From Bradyrhizobium sp. MOS003 (lineage in GTDB: Bacteria; Pseudomonadota; Alphaproteobacteria; Rhizobiales; Xanthobacteraceae), in NCBI RefSeq assembly GCF_003020125.1, contig NZ_PYFW01000005.1, positions 394,089 to 458,088 of the forward strand: 64,000 nucleotides of DNA. Direction: 5' to 3'. Below are positions 1 to 7,774 of the stretch, piece after piece. Below the pieces are notes generated by a model. It made no database searches and was not told the DNA's origin. It saw only the letters and a program-made list of their open reading frames with translations. The stretch's first letter is position 1, and the number at the start of each line of letters is the position of its first letter. The position numbers and the translations under genes are program-made.

Positions 1-1125
1 TGGCAGAAGAACCGCACCCGCATCATCAGCAAGGTCTATGTCGCGCCGACCTACCACGCATTGCCGCCTCCGCCGCCGACCGAGATCGGCAGCGGCGGGC
101 CGTTCGAGCAGAACGACAGGCTACGCGACGTCTCGCTGATCGGGCTCGGCCGGATCGAGGCGCCCGAGGACGTCATCCTCGATCGCAACGACGTGCTCTA
201 TGCCGGATCCCGTCACGGCGACATCATCCGCTTCTTCCCACCCGATTACGAGCGAATGGAGGTGTTCGCGCATATCGGCGGCCAGCCGCTCGGCATGGCG
301 TTCGACAAGCAGGACAATCTCTATGTCTGCATCGGCGGCATGGGGCTGTATCGCATCACACCCGACGGCACCGTGGAGAAAGCCACCGACGAGACCAACC
401 GCAGCCTCTATTCCGTGAACGACGACAGCCGCCTGCGGCTCGCCGACGACTTGGACATCACCGACGACGGCCTAATCTTCTTCTCCGAGGCCACCGTGCG
501 CTACGAGATGGACGAGTGGCCGGTCGACGGGCTGGAGGCGCGCGGCAACGGCCGCATCATCTGCTACGACACCAAGACCGGCGCCACCCATACCGCGCTG
601 CGCGGCCTTAAATTCCCGAATGGCGTCGCAGTCGCCAGTGACGGGCAATCGATCCTGTTCGCGGAGACGTTCGGCTGCTCGATCAAGCGCTACTGGTTCG
701 CCGGCCCGAAGAAGGGTGACGTCGAGATCGTCATGGACAATTTGCCGGGCTATCCTGACAACATCAATCTCGCCTCCGACGGCAATTACTGGCTGGCGCT
801 GGTCGGCATGCGCAGCCCGTCGCTGGATCTCGCCTGGAAGATGCCGGGCTTCCGGAAGCGCATGGCCAAGCGCGTGCCGGTCGACGAATGGCTGTTCCCG
901 AACATCAACACCGGCTGCGTCGTCAAGTTCAACGAGCAGGGCAAGATCCTGGAATCGTTCTGGGACCTCAAGGGGCTCAACCATCCCATGATCACATCGA
1001 TGCGCGAGCATCGCGGCTATCTCTATCTCGGCGGCATCGCCAACAACCGGATCGGCCGCTTCAAGCTCGACAACGCCGATCCCGACTTCGTGCAATACGA
1101 CAAGCGCTGGGGGAAGCCGTCGTGA
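1..1125 (+). CDS. Strictosidine-synthase/SMP-30 beta-propeller domain, 5' end outside window
   Basis: The reading frame is open from the first base, so the gene begins upstream and 374 C-terminal residues are visible. After a proline-rich linker (PPPPP near visible residue 25) comes a beta-propeller with repeated strand motifs such as FPNGVAV, FAETFGCSIKRYW and NLPGYPDNIN. These are typical of the strictosidine synthase/SMP-30/gluconolactonase group, which hydrolyse lactones or esters. The next two genes overlap head to tail and end in a sugar-transporter ATPase. The basic, tyrosine-rich stretch before the linker resembles the C-terminal tail of an RbsC-type permease. I therefore infer, but cannot see, an upstream permease domain fused to the propeller. 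The substrate is unknown. Confidence 0.8.
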   Translation, partial: WQKNRTRIISKVYVAPTYHALPPPPPTEIGSGGPFEQNDRLRDVSLIGLGRIEAPEDVILDRNDVLYAGSRHGDIIRFFPPDYERMEVFAHIGGQPLGMAFDKQDNLYVCIGGMGLYRITPDGTVEKATDETNRSLYSVNDDSRLRLADDLDITDDGLIFFSEATVRYEMDEWPVDGLEARGNGRIICYDTKTGATHTALRGLKFPNGVAVASDGQSILFAETFGCSIKRYWFAGPKKGDVEIVMDNLPGYPDNINLASDGNYWLALVGMRSPSLDLAWKMPGFRKRMAKRVPVDEWLFPNINTGCVVKFNEQGKILESFWDLKGLNHPMITSMREHRGYLYLGGIANNRIGRFKLDNADPDFVQYDKRWGKPS

Positions 1126-2216
1126 TCGCCGCGATCAGCGAATTCGCCAACCGTTTCCTCGGCCGGGGCGATGCAGCCATCACCGTCCCATCGTTCGACG
1201 GGGCGTTGAAGCCGAACCAGGCGCTCGAGCAGGCAGAGATCCTGCTCGCATGCGACGCGCCGGAGGATCTCGCTACGGACGGCAATTCGCTGCTCATTGC
1301 CGACGGCACACGGCTGACACGCCTGACCGGAGACTCGACAACGACGGTTCGAACCTTCGAGCGGCCGATCTCCGCGCTGGCGTCCTTGCCCAATGGAGGC
1401 CTCGCCGTCGCGCTCGGCGGCACCGAGGTCCGGCTCTACGACAATGCCGAGGCCGAGACGCCCAGGGCCGCCTTCACGCAGGGGCTGCACGCCGTCAATG
1501 CGCTGGCTCCCGCGAACGACGGGACGTTGATCGCAACCGATGGATCGTCGTTGCACGATGTCGGCGACTGGGCGCGCGATCTGATGGAGCTCGGCAGAAC
1601 CGGCCGGGTGCTGCGGCTCGATCCGAAGTCCGGCGCGATCACGCAGCTCGCCGGCGGATTGGGCTACGCGTTCGGCGCCATCGCGAGCAACGGCGACGTG
1701 CTCGTCAGCGAAAGCTGGCGGCATCGTCTGGTTTCGATCGCGCCGGACGGAAGCCGCAAGGATCTGCTCCGTCACCTCCCCGTCTATCCGTCCCGGCTTT
1801 CGCCGGCTCGCGGCGGCGGCTTCTGGCTCACCGCCTTCACCGCGCGCACGCAGCTGGTCGAGTTCGTGCTGCGCGAGCCGGCCTATCGCCGCCGCATGAT
1901 CGCGGAGATCGACCCGGAATTCTGGGTCGCGCCGCGTCTGCGCTCCGGCAATTCCTTCAAGGAGCCGCTGCAGGGCGCCCACATCAAGACCATGGGCGTG
2001 ATGAAGCCCTGGGCGCCGCCTAGGTCATACGGCCTCGTCATCCGGCTCGGAGCCGACGGCCTGCCGCGCACTTCGCTCCACAGCCGGGCCGATGGCGTCA
2101 ACCACGGCATCGTCGCCGCCGTCGAAGTCGGCGACCACCTCGTCATGATCGCAAAGGGCCCCGGCCGTGTCATCAGGCTGCCGCTGGCGTCCCTCGGCGA
2201 GGAGGCCCGCGCATGA
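1122..2216 (+). CDS. Second strictosidine-synthase-like beta-propeller protein
   Basis: The gene encodes 364 residues. The start is the GTG at 1122, which overlaps the previous stop (GTGA), so translation is probably coupled; the reading frame is open well upstream, but that part overlaps the previous gene. The protein repeats the preceding propeller's architecture: a strand ending VSESWRHRLV, then LPVYPSRLSPARGGGFWL, then a REPAYRRRM segment that parallels MPGFRKRM of its neighbour. It is probably a diverged duplicate of that domain. No signal peptide is seen, so it should be cytoplasmic. The ATG of the ABC ATPase overlaps its stop. It may process a lactone or glycoside taken up by the transporter; this is inference from context. 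Confidence 0.82.
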   Translation: MIAAISEFANRFLGRGDAAITVPSFDGALKPNQALEQAEILLACDAPEDLATDGNSLLIADGTRLTRLTGDSTTTVRTFERPISALASLPNGGLAVALGGTEVRLYDNAEAETPRAAFTQGLHAVNALAPANDGTLIATDGSSLHDVGDWARDLMELGRTGRVLRLDPKSGAITQLAGGLGYAFGAIASNGDVLVSESWRHRLVSIAPDGSRKDLLRHLPVYPSRLSPARGGGFWLTAFTARTQLVEFVLREPAYRRRMIAEIDPEFWVAPRLRSGNSFKEPLQGAHIKTMGVMKPWAPPRSYGLVIRLGADGLPRTSLHSRADGVNHGIVAAVEVGDHLVMIAKGPGRVIRLPLASLGEEARA

Positions 2217-3709
2217 ACGACCTCGTCCTGTCGCTGTCGAAGGCGACCAAGCTCTACGCCGGCGTGCCCGCCATCGAAGGCGTCGATTTCGACCTGCGGC
2301 GCGGCGAAATCCACGCCCTCGTCGGCGAAAACGGCGCAGGGAAATCGACGTTGACAAAGGTCATGGCCGGCGTCGTGACGCTGACATCCGGCGCCATGAC
2401 GGTCGACGGGGCCGACGTTACTCTGAAAACCCCGCTGGAGGCGCGCAACCTCGGCATTGCCATGGTGTTCCAGGAAAACAGCCTGGTGCCGACGATGACG
2501 GTGGCGCAGAACCTCTTCCTCGGTCAGGAAAAGTTCTACAACCGCCTGCGCGGCATCTACATTGCGGCCCAGCAATTCCTGCAATCGCTCAACTTCGACG
2601 TGACGCCCACCGCGACGGTCGGCGGCCTCGGCGCCGCCAAGAAGCAGATGGTCGAGATCGCCCGCGCCGTCCTGCACAAGGCCAAGGTGATCATCTTCGA
2701 CGAGCCGACGGCAACGCTGACGCCGGAGGAGAAGAAATACTTCTTCGACCTGGTCAAGGACCTGAAGAAGCGCGGGGTCTCCATCATCTTCATCTCGCAC
2801 GCCCTCGAAGAGGCGTTGTTGCTTGCCGACCGCATCACCGTGCTGCGCGACGGCAGGCATGTCGTAACCGACGACGCTTCCCGCTTCGACCGGGCGCGCA
2901 TCGTCCAGGCGATGGTGGGGCGGGACCTCTCCAACACGCTCTACGGCGCGCGCAAGGCGCAGGTGCGGCCTTCGGGCAAACGGGTGCTGACGGTGCAGAA
3001 CCTGAAGATGGCGCCGATGGTGAAGAACACTTCGCTGTCGGTATTCGCGGGCCAGATCACCGGCGTCTTCGGTCTCGTCGGCGCCGGGCGTACCGAGACG
3101 TTCAAGATCGTCGCAGGCGTCATGAAGCGCGACTTCTTCCACGGCGGCGAGGTGATCCTCGGCGACAAGCCGGTCCGCTACCGCGTGCCTGCGCCGGCGG
3201 TGCAGGCCGGCATCGCCTACGTGACCGAAGACCGCAAGGTCGAAGGATTCTTCGAGACCGCATCCATTGCGCGCAATATCTATCTCGGCCTGCTCGCCAA
3301 GTTTCCCAAAGGACGCACCTGGCTGTCACGACGTGAAATCACGGCGACCGGCAAGTCCTGGATCGAGCGGCTCAAGGTGCGCGCCATCGGCGACGAGGCC
3401 AAGGTGGTCGAGCTGTCCGGCGGCAACCAGCAAAAGGTCGTGATCGCCAAATCGCTGGTCCAGGATCCGGAGCTGATCATCTTCGACGAGCCGACGCGAG
3501 GCGTCGACGTCGGAGCCATCGTCGAGATTCACGAGCTGATCAATTCGCTGGCCGACAAGGGCAAGGCGGTGGTGGTGATCTCCTCTTATTTGCCCGAGAT
3601 CATGGCACTCTCGGACCGGATCCTGGTGTGCAGGCAAGGCAAGGTGGTCGAGGAGTTTTCCGCGCTGGAGGCGACGGAGGAAGCCATCATGTACGCGGCG
3701 ATCCACTGA
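2213..3709 (+). CDS. Sugar ABC transporter ATP-binding protein, RbsA/MglA/XylG type
   Basis: This 498-residue protein has two tandem nucleotide-binding domains, the usual length for carbohydrate-uptake transporter family 2 ATPases. The first domain has Walker A GENGAGKST (residues 38-46) and Walker B IIFDEPTATLT. Its signature is degenerate (LGAAKKQ rather than LSxGQ). The second has the usual reduced Walker A (GLVGAGRTE) and a canonical signature LSGGNQQK followed by FDEPTRGVDVG. This asymmetry between domains is normal for the family. Its ATG overlaps the stop of the propeller gene (ATGA), and an AGGAGG-like ribosome site lies at 2199-2205. No periplasmic binding protein or permease is visible; they should lie upstream of the window. 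Confidence 0.93.
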   Translation: MNDLVLSLSKATKLYAGVPAIEGVDFDLRRGEIHALVGENGAGKSTLTKVMAGVVTLTSGAMTVDGADVTLKTPLEARNLGIAMVFQENSLVPTMTVAQNLFLGQEKFYNRLRGIYIAAQQFLQSLNFDVTPTATVGGLGAAKKQMVEIARAVLHKAKVIIFDEPTATLTPEEKKYFFDLVKDLKKRGVSIIFISHALEEALLLADRITVLRDGRHVVTDDASRFDRARIVQAMVGRDLSNTLYGARKAQVRPSGKRVLTVQNLKMAPMVKNTSLSVFAGQITGVFGLVGAGRTETFKIVAGVMKRDFFHGGEVILGDKPVRYRVPAPAVQAGIAYVTEDRKVEGFFETASIARNIYLGLLAKFPKGRTWLSRREITATGKSWIERLKVRAIGDEAKVVELSGGNQQKVVIAKSLVQDPELIIFDEPTRGVDVGAIVEIHELINSLADKGKAVVVISSYLPEIMALSDRILVCRQGKVVEEFSALEATEEAIMYAAIH

Positions 3710-3751
3710 CGGCTGCCTACCCGCCACATCGCCGCGCGATTGGCGAAGCAA

Positions 3752-3964
3752 TCAGGCGGAACGCGGCATTGAGACGGGCTGCGCGCTCCGCTCACCGAGC
3801 AGCTTGCCGGTGGTGCTGTTGGCGAAGTGCAGCGACATGCAGGCCGGGCACCTCACGGGCACATAGCTGTCCGCCGGCTCACAACTCTCGGGCCGCTCGT
3901 CATCGATCCGATGCTGGACGTTCATGCCGGTGCGAGGGCACCTGAATAGGATCTGGCACTGCAT
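3752..3964 (-). CDS. Conserved hypothetical small protein with Cys pairs
   Basis: This is a 70-residue protein starting MQCQILFRCPRTGMNV. The start at 3964 is preceded by GAGAG at a good distance; a longer frame upstream has no ribosome site. Four cysteines fall in the pattern C-x5-C ... C-x2-C (FRCP, PVRCPACMSLH), which suggests a small zinc-ribbon-like fold. It is convergent with the ABC ATPase gene. I recognise the type as a common short protein of this bacterial group but know no function for it. Confidence 0.6.
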   Translation of the reverse strand: MQCQILFRCPRTGMNVQHRIDDERPESCEPADSYVPVRCPACMSLHFANSTTGKLLGERSAQPVSMPRSA

Positions 3965-4335
3965 GCTTCTCTCATGCACCGGAACCCCGGCGGGCGGAAT
4001 TGCGGACGATCCCTTAAGGGCCTTTCCCATGTTTGCGATGGGTCAATGCGAACGGCCCGCCCGCGCCTACGGTCTGTGCAGCATCGGGGGCGCTCTCGCT
4101 CCGGTGCCGAACGAAGCGGAGCCCGGACTCCTAGGCACTCCGGGCACCGCTTCGAAGACAGGGGGCAACCCATTGCGGCCCCGGAGCCGGCTCGGCACGA
4201 GCGGCTTCTCGGCCTCGATGCTCCCCTGGAAACCGGGCGCCAATTGACGTTGCCTGGCCGGCCCGACACGGCCGCAAGGCACGAACGCCGCCGCTGACAG
4301 TCCAACATCGGACCGCCCCGATCAGGAGAGCAGCC
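3965..4335. other. Intergenic stretch with a long imperfect hairpin
   Basis: No convincing gene is present between the divergent small genes at 3964 and 4336. The stretch holds a strong hairpin at 4112-4154: CGAAGCG pairs with CGCTTCG (4148-4154), and inside it GCCCGGA (4121-4127) pairs with TCCGGGC (4139-4145), with an 11-base loop. There is no T-run, so it is more likely a palindromic repeat than a Rho-independent terminator. Promoters for both flanking genes should also lie here, but no consensus could be picked out. Confidence 0.5.
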
Positions 4336-4611
4336 ATGATGTCCATCAACCTCGATGACCTCTCCGTGGCAGTGCGCTACGCGCTCGAGACGACGCGCGC
4401 GACCACGGTCTGTCCTTTCCACGCCGAGGTGATCATCCGCGTGGGCGACGACGCTGCCGAGAGCCACGCCTACGAACGCGCCAAGCGAATCCTCAGGAGC
4501 GACGGCACGACCTTCGAGGCGAACGCTCTCAGGGAAGAGATCGGCCACCAACTCGCGGCCGCCGTGGACGGCCGATGCCCGAAATGCGACCGGACCGGTG
4601 CGAGCGGATAG
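4336..4611 (+). CDS. Conserved hypothetical protein with terminal Cys pair
   Basis: The protein has 91 residues and starts MMSINLDDLSVAVRYAL; a second ATG follows at 4339. GGAGAG lies about 6 bases upstream. It is acidic and mostly helical in appearance, with a cysteine in TTVCPFHAEV and a C-terminal CPKC pair (residues about 83-86). The H...C and CxxC arrangement could bind a metal. I know no function for it. It is convergent with the cyclase gene, whose stop lies 13 bases away. Confidence 0.6.
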   Translation: MMSINLDDLSVAVRYALETTRATTVCPFHAEVIIRVGDDAAESHAYERAKRILRSDGTTFEANALREEIGHQLAAAVDGRCPKCDRTGASG

Positions 4612-4624
4612 GCGGCAGTCCCCT

Positions 4625-5419
4625 TCAATCCTCCACCCGGTACAGCCGCCATCGCGTCGGCACGCCCTTGAGCTGGTGAATGCCGTGATCCCGGAAGCCG
4701 ATTTCCGACTGCGCCATCAGGTCTCTGACCGCGCTCGATACCAGGACTTCGCCGGCGCGCGCCTTGGCGGCGACGCGCGTGCCGATGTGAAACGCGAGGC
4801 CGACCATCTCACCTCCGCTCACACTGTATTCGCCGGCATGCAGGCCCACCCTGATCTCGAGCCCCAGCGTACGCACGGCCTTCTGGATCGCGGTCGCGCA
4901 ACGGACGCCGGAAGCCGGCGCCTTGAAGGTCGCCAGCACGCCGTCGCCGGTGGTCACCACTTCCTTCCCGCGCGTACTCTTCAGCTCCTTGCGCACCGCC
5001 GCGTAATAGTGGCCCATGACCTTGGTCCAACGCGCATCGCCGAGCTTCGCCGCCTTTTCGGTGGAGCGGACGATATCGACGATCAGGATGGTGGCGAGTG
5101 CCTGCTTGGGCTCGGCGCTCCGCTCGGCGGGTCGGCGCCGGAGCGTGATCGGTCCGGCCAGCGGTTCGTAGCGATGGCTGCGGCGCCGGGCGATGGCGGC
5201 TTTGGCGTAGTCCTGCGCGCGCTGCGTCGTGCGGCAGCGAACGGTCTTCTCTTGCGGCAGTCGCGTCCAATAGACCCTTCGCCCATCGCCCGCGCCCTGC
5301 ACCTCCACGGCGCCCCACTTAAGGAAAACCGTTGAACCAACCCGCCGGACACACCACGCCTTCGACGTGTAGCCGGATACGTTGGACTGAAGGACTCCGA
5401 TGCGGAGGAATTTGGGCAT
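4625..5419 (-). CDS. WGR-like plus class III adenylate/guanylate cyclase domain protein
   Basis: The protein has 264 residues from the ATG at 5419 (MPKFLRIG). The frame stays open further upstream but collides with the secreted-protein gene at 5664, so the shorter start was chosen; no strong ribosome site is visible. The N-terminal 75 residues (VFLKWGAVEV ... YWTRLPQEK) resemble a WGR-type domain. The C-terminal 165 residues are a class III cyclase homology domain: ILIVDIVRSTEKAAKLGD carries the first metal aspartate, TTGDGVLATF follows, and RVGLHAGEY closes the core. It should make cAMP or cGMP, or bind nucleotide if inactive. No membrane segment is present. Confidence 0.82.
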   Translation of the reverse strand: MPKFLRIGVLQSNVSGYTSKAWCVRRVGSTVFLKWGAVEVQGAGDGRRVYWTRLPQEKTVRCRTTQRAQDYAKAAIARRRSHRYEPLAGPITLRRRPAERSAEPKQALATILIVDIVRSTEKAAKLGDARWTKVMGHYYAAVRKELKSTRGKEVVTTGDGVLATFKAPASGVRCATAIQKAVRTLGLEIRVGLHAGEYSVSGGEMVGLAFHIGTRVAAKARAGEVLVSSAVRDLMAQSEIGFRDHGIHQLKGVPTRWRLYRVED

Positions 5420-5663
5420 GAACGTGCGGCCGATCGCGGGACCGTTTAAGCTACCTGTGGTAAAGCGTAGTGGCACATGCGCGCATTGGCAATACGATCG
5501 GCCGCGGAGCAGTCCCGGGAGCAGAATAGGCCGCGCTTGACGCCTGCTGCCCGACCGGCAATCTTGCGCCGCTGGCGCGGCCCAATCCCGGTGGGACCCA
5601 CGTCTGGGCTGCTCATTTGAAATCAGGCGCATTCGAAGCCAATCCATTTGAAACCCGTGCAAG

Positions 5664-6167
5664 ATGAAAAACCAGATTCGACGTTCTCTTGGAGGCGCCC
5701 TGTTGTCAGCAGGGCTCGCAATTGCCGCCGTGCCTGATATGGCCCATGCGCAATCGGGCAGCGCCGGTGGCAGCATCGGCAATGACGAAAAGTCGCTGTC
5801 CGGATCGCGCCAGACGCCTCGTGCCGCCGAGCCCACAAAGCCGGCACGACGCAGCACGCCCGTGGAGGAAGCGCCGGGCCGCGCGCCGCAACGGAGCGGC
5901 GGAGGCGGCAGTTATGACGGAGCATGGGTCCTGACCAGCGTCGGCCAAACCTGCCCCGGCTCCACCGACACGGTGGTCGTCACCAGCGGCACGATGGTGG
6001 GGCAATACGGCACCGGGCGTGTCAGTCCGAATGGCGGCGTGTCGGGAACGGGAGCCGCCGGAAGTTTGAGCTGGACCATGTCCGGCCGGTTCTCGGGCCG
6101 CAGCGGGTCCGGCACATTCCGGCGGTCCGACGGATGCGTCGGAAGCTGGACCGGATCGAAACAGTGA
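5664..6167 (+). CDS. Secreted Gly/Ser-rich protein of unknown function
   Basis: This is a 167-residue protein with a classical signal peptide (MKNQIRRS, then a hydrophobic stretch, cleavage probably after AHAQ near residue 30). A low-complexity linker rich in Ala, Pro, Arg and Gly follows. The C-terminal domain of about 80 residues (YDGAWVLTSVGQTCPG ... CVGSWTGSKQ) has two cysteines that could form a disulfide. The domain has the look of small beta-rich exported domains with a WxV...C start and a C-terminal GxW. It is probably periplasmic, function unknown. Confidence 0.7.
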   Translation: MKNQIRRSLGGALLSAGLAIAAVPDMAHAQSGSAGGSIGNDEKSLSGSRQTPRAAEPTKPARRSTPVEEAPGRAPQRSGGGGSYDGAWVLTSVGQTCPGSTDTVVVTSGTMVGQYGTGRVSPNGGVSGTGAAGSLSWTMSGRFSGRSGSGTFRRSDGCVGSWTGSKQ

Positions 6168-6181
6168 GACGACGCCTGCGA

Positions 6182-6454
6182 TCACAGAAGGATCGCGAAT
6201 TCATAGATCAGGACGGCTCCGCCCAGACAGCGACGCCACGGATTCACGCCGCGAAAGATCTCGTCGAGAGCCCAGACCACGAGGCCGGCTCTGAAAACGA
6301 TGTCCAGGACCGTGGCGGACGTGCCTGGCCAAGGCCAGATCCAGTGAAGGACGCCGGCCACGATGACGACCCAGAGCACGAGATTGGGCGCCTGGGCGAT
6401 GGTGATTTCGCCGGTTTTTCGGTTTCGGAAGAACCATTGCAGGATTGGAGACAT
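6182..6454 (-). CDS. Small inner-membrane protein
   Basis: The protein has 90 residues from the ATG at 6454 (MSPILQWFFRNRKTG); an in-frame ATG 15 bases upstream (6469) is an alternative, and neither has a strong ribosome site. Three hydrophobic stretches are visible (NLVLWVVIVAGVLHWIW, VLDIVFRAGLVVWAL and a C-terminal GGAVLIYEFAILL), so two or three membrane spans are likely. The motif FRGVNPWRR lies between the last two. Small membrane proteins with this DEIxRGVNPxRR motif are widespread in proteobacteria; I know no function. Confidence 0.7.
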   Translation of the reverse strand: MSPILQWFFRNRKTGEITIAQAPNLVLWVVIVAGVLHWIWPWPGTSATVLDIVFRAGLVVWALDEIFRGVNPWRRCLGGAVLIYEFAILL

Positions 6455-6514
6455 GATCGCCTGGCCCATCGAACAAAGGCGCCATTGCCGGCGCCCCTGT
6501 TCGCTTTGGCTGCT

Positions 6515-6772
6515 TTACCGGACGCGTTGCGTCTGGCGTTGCGGTGCGTAGGCTCTCATCGGATTGATGCCGCAGCCCTGATTGGTGCCGCTCGCAGTGG
6601 CCATGCACTGTCGATAGCTGGAGAACTCACAATTGCCGGGATAGCCGGACTGGCGTCCCTGCAGGCAGTAGCTGTCCTGCACGAGCTCTCGTGCGGACGC
6701 GGCAGAGCAGGCTCCGCCGATCGTGAGTGCGGAAACGGCGGCAAGAGCCGCCATGGACAAATGACGATGCAT
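6515..6772 (-). CDS. DUF3551 family small secreted protein
   Basis: The protein has 85 residues. The ATG at 6772 is preceded by GGAG with 7-base spacing. A signal peptide (MHRHLSMAALAAVSALTIGG, cleavage near ASARE) precedes a short mature domain with the DUF3551 pattern YCLQG...GYPGNCEFSSYRQCMATASG...GCGINP and four conserved cysteines. The family is abundant in Bradyrhizobium and relatives, in many paralogues, and has no known function. Confidence 0.85.
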   Translation of the reverse strand: MHRHLSMAALAAVSALTIGGACSAASARELVQDSYCLQGRQSGYPGNCEFSSYRQCMATASGTNQGCGINPMRAYAPQRQTQRVR

Positions 6773-6906
6773 GAGATGACTCCGATCAATGGTGCCGCAT
6801 TCTGCGACACCGATGTAGGATACGTTCGGATCAGCAAAAGAACTCTAGCCGGACGGTTAAATCGCGGCCATGTTCGCCATCTGCGCGAAGCATACCGCCT
6901 GCAGGC

Positions 6907-6933
6907 AAAAAAGGCCCCGCGACTTGCGGAGCC
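6907..6933 (-). terminator. Rho-independent terminator of the 6959-7234 gene
   Basis: Read on the minus strand, GGCTCCGC pairs with GCGGGGCC around the loop AAGTC and is followed by six T. It lies 26 bases past the stop of the minus-strand secreted-protein gene. This is the best intrinsic terminator in the window. Confidence 0.85.
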
Positions 6934-6958
6934 CTTGATCTGTATCGTATCGACCGAC

Positions 6959-7234
6959 TTATTTCATGCTGCCGGGGGCCACCTTGGTGCCGCCCTGGTC
7001 GCTGCCCGGACCGGAACCACCCTGGCCGGACGCGTCGGGCTGCATGCCGCCTTTGGCCATACCGTTCGTTCCGGTGTTCATGCCGGTCGTGCCCTTGTGC
7101 ATCGAACCCTTCTCGGTGTTGTGCATGCCCGGCTTCTGCATGTTGTCGGATTGCGGAGCGGGACCGGTGTTCTGGGCGAAAGCAGAGCCGCACATCAGTG
7201 CGAGAGCGGCCGACGCGATGATCATCTTCTTCAT
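6959..7234 (-). CDS. Small secreted Met/Gly/Lys-rich protein, stress-promoter controlled
   Basis: The protein has 91 residues. The ATG at 7234 follows GGAG at 7-base spacing. A signal peptide (MKKMIIASAALALMCGSAFAQ) precedes a low-complexity mature chain with repeated M, G, K and T (QKPGMHN, GSMHKGTTGMNTG, KGGMQPD). There are no cysteines and no predicted fold. A near-perfect EcfG-type promoter lies just upstream and a clean terminator downstream, so it is a single-gene transcript. Low-complexity exported peptides of this kind may be desiccation or osmotic stress proteins; that role is inference from the promoter. Confidence 0.8.
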   Translation of the reverse strand: MKKMIIASAALALMCGSAFAQNTGPAPQSDNMQKPGMHNTEKGSMHKGTTGMNTGTNGMAKGGMQPDASGQGGSGPGSDQGGTKVAPGSMK

Positions 7235-7262
7235 GGAAATCTCCTGTTTGTGTGTGCGGGCC

Positions 7263-7288
7263 AACGTCGCGCAAAGTGGCCTCGTTCC
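7263..7288 (-). promoter_or_regulatory. EcfG-type general stress promoter
   Basis: On the minus strand, GGAAC (7288-7284) and CGTT (7266-7263) are separated by 17 bases. This matches the alphaproteobacterial EcfG -35/-10 consensus GGAAC-N16/17-CGTT. The -10 lies 28 bases before the start codon of the small secreted protein at 7234, leaving room for a short leader with a GGAG ribosome site. Confidence 0.75.
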
Positions 7289-7560
7289 TAATGGGATCAC
7301 GCGGCACGCGAAACATTCTCGGAGGCGGTTTGAAACTTTCGGACCTTCGAGCCGTAACGCAGCGTTTCCACCACATGACAGGAATTTAAGGTGGCGAGTT
7401 TGAAAACCGGATGTGCGTCCCACGTATCTTGAATGTCGGCAAGCGAGCCTCCTCACGCGCGAAGCCGACCGGCGGTCCCACCGGACGAAATTCGTCGCGC
7501 CCACGATGGGGCCGCCGTCTGCGCGAATAGGAACCGGCGCATCGGCCGTAGATTGGTAAA

Positions 7561-7650
7561 TGCCGGGTCCCACATAACACCGGCACTTCGGCGGCTCCGG
7601 CTCTTAGCCCACCCCTGCGGAGTCCGGGGCCGCTTCAAGGAATTAGCACG
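7561..7650 (+). promoter_or_regulatory. Two-hairpin leader of the 32-residue gene
   Basis: The first hairpin pairs TGCCGG (7561-7566) with CCGGCA (7580-7585). The second pairs GGCTCCGG (7593-7600) with CCGGGGCC (7624-7631) through one G-U pair and is followed by GCTTC. The same second stem plus GCTTC occurs before the 50-residue gene at 47664. The ribosome site AAGGA begins 2 bases after the GCTTC. The rest of the 416-base gap from 7235 holds the EcfG promoter and nothing else I can support. Confidence 0.5.
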
Positions 7651-7749
7651 ATGGATGAAAGCCTGCGGATCGTCTTCGCGATCGGCGCCACCGCCGCCGT
7701 CGCCGCGGGGGCGTTCTTCGCCATCCGGTTCTTCGCCGCGTTCACCTAG
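7651..7749 (+). CDS. 32-residue single-span membrane microprotein
   Basis: ATG at 7651, TAG at 7747-7749, with AAGGA at 7637-7641 as ribosome site. The peptide is MDESLRIVFAIG followed by an Ala/Gly/Phe-rich hydrophobic run and ends RFFAAFT. The hydrophobic stretch of about 23 residues would span the inner membrane once. The coding call rests on the good ribosome site, the membrane-like composition and the structured leader it shares with another small gene at 47664. No homologue is known to me. Confidence 0.5.
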   Translation: MDESLRIVFAIGATAAVAAGAFFAIRFFAAFT

Positions 7750-7774
7750 GCGTGACTTGCGGTCGCGATCCGCC

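Noticed and set aside
1023..1982. A 319-codon open frame on the minus strand under the second propeller gene
   Set aside because: High GC keeps antisense frames open. The plus-strand frame has recognisable propeller motifs and coupled starts and stops; this one has no family signature.
1883..3142. A 419-codon minus-strand frame under the RbsA-like ATPase
   Set aside because: It lies wholly opposite conserved coding sequence; its composition (runs of Arg, His, Asp, Glu) is typical of antisense reading of high-GC genes.
5420..5857. In-frame N-terminal extension of the cyclase gene at 4625-5419
   Set aside because: It overlaps the signal-peptide gene starting at 5664 and its residues resemble no domain; the shorter start was kept.
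7541..7570. GGAAC at 7547 as another EcfG promoter for the 32-residue gene
   Set aside because: At 16-17 bases downstream the sequence is GATT/ATTG rather than CGTT, so the consensus fails.
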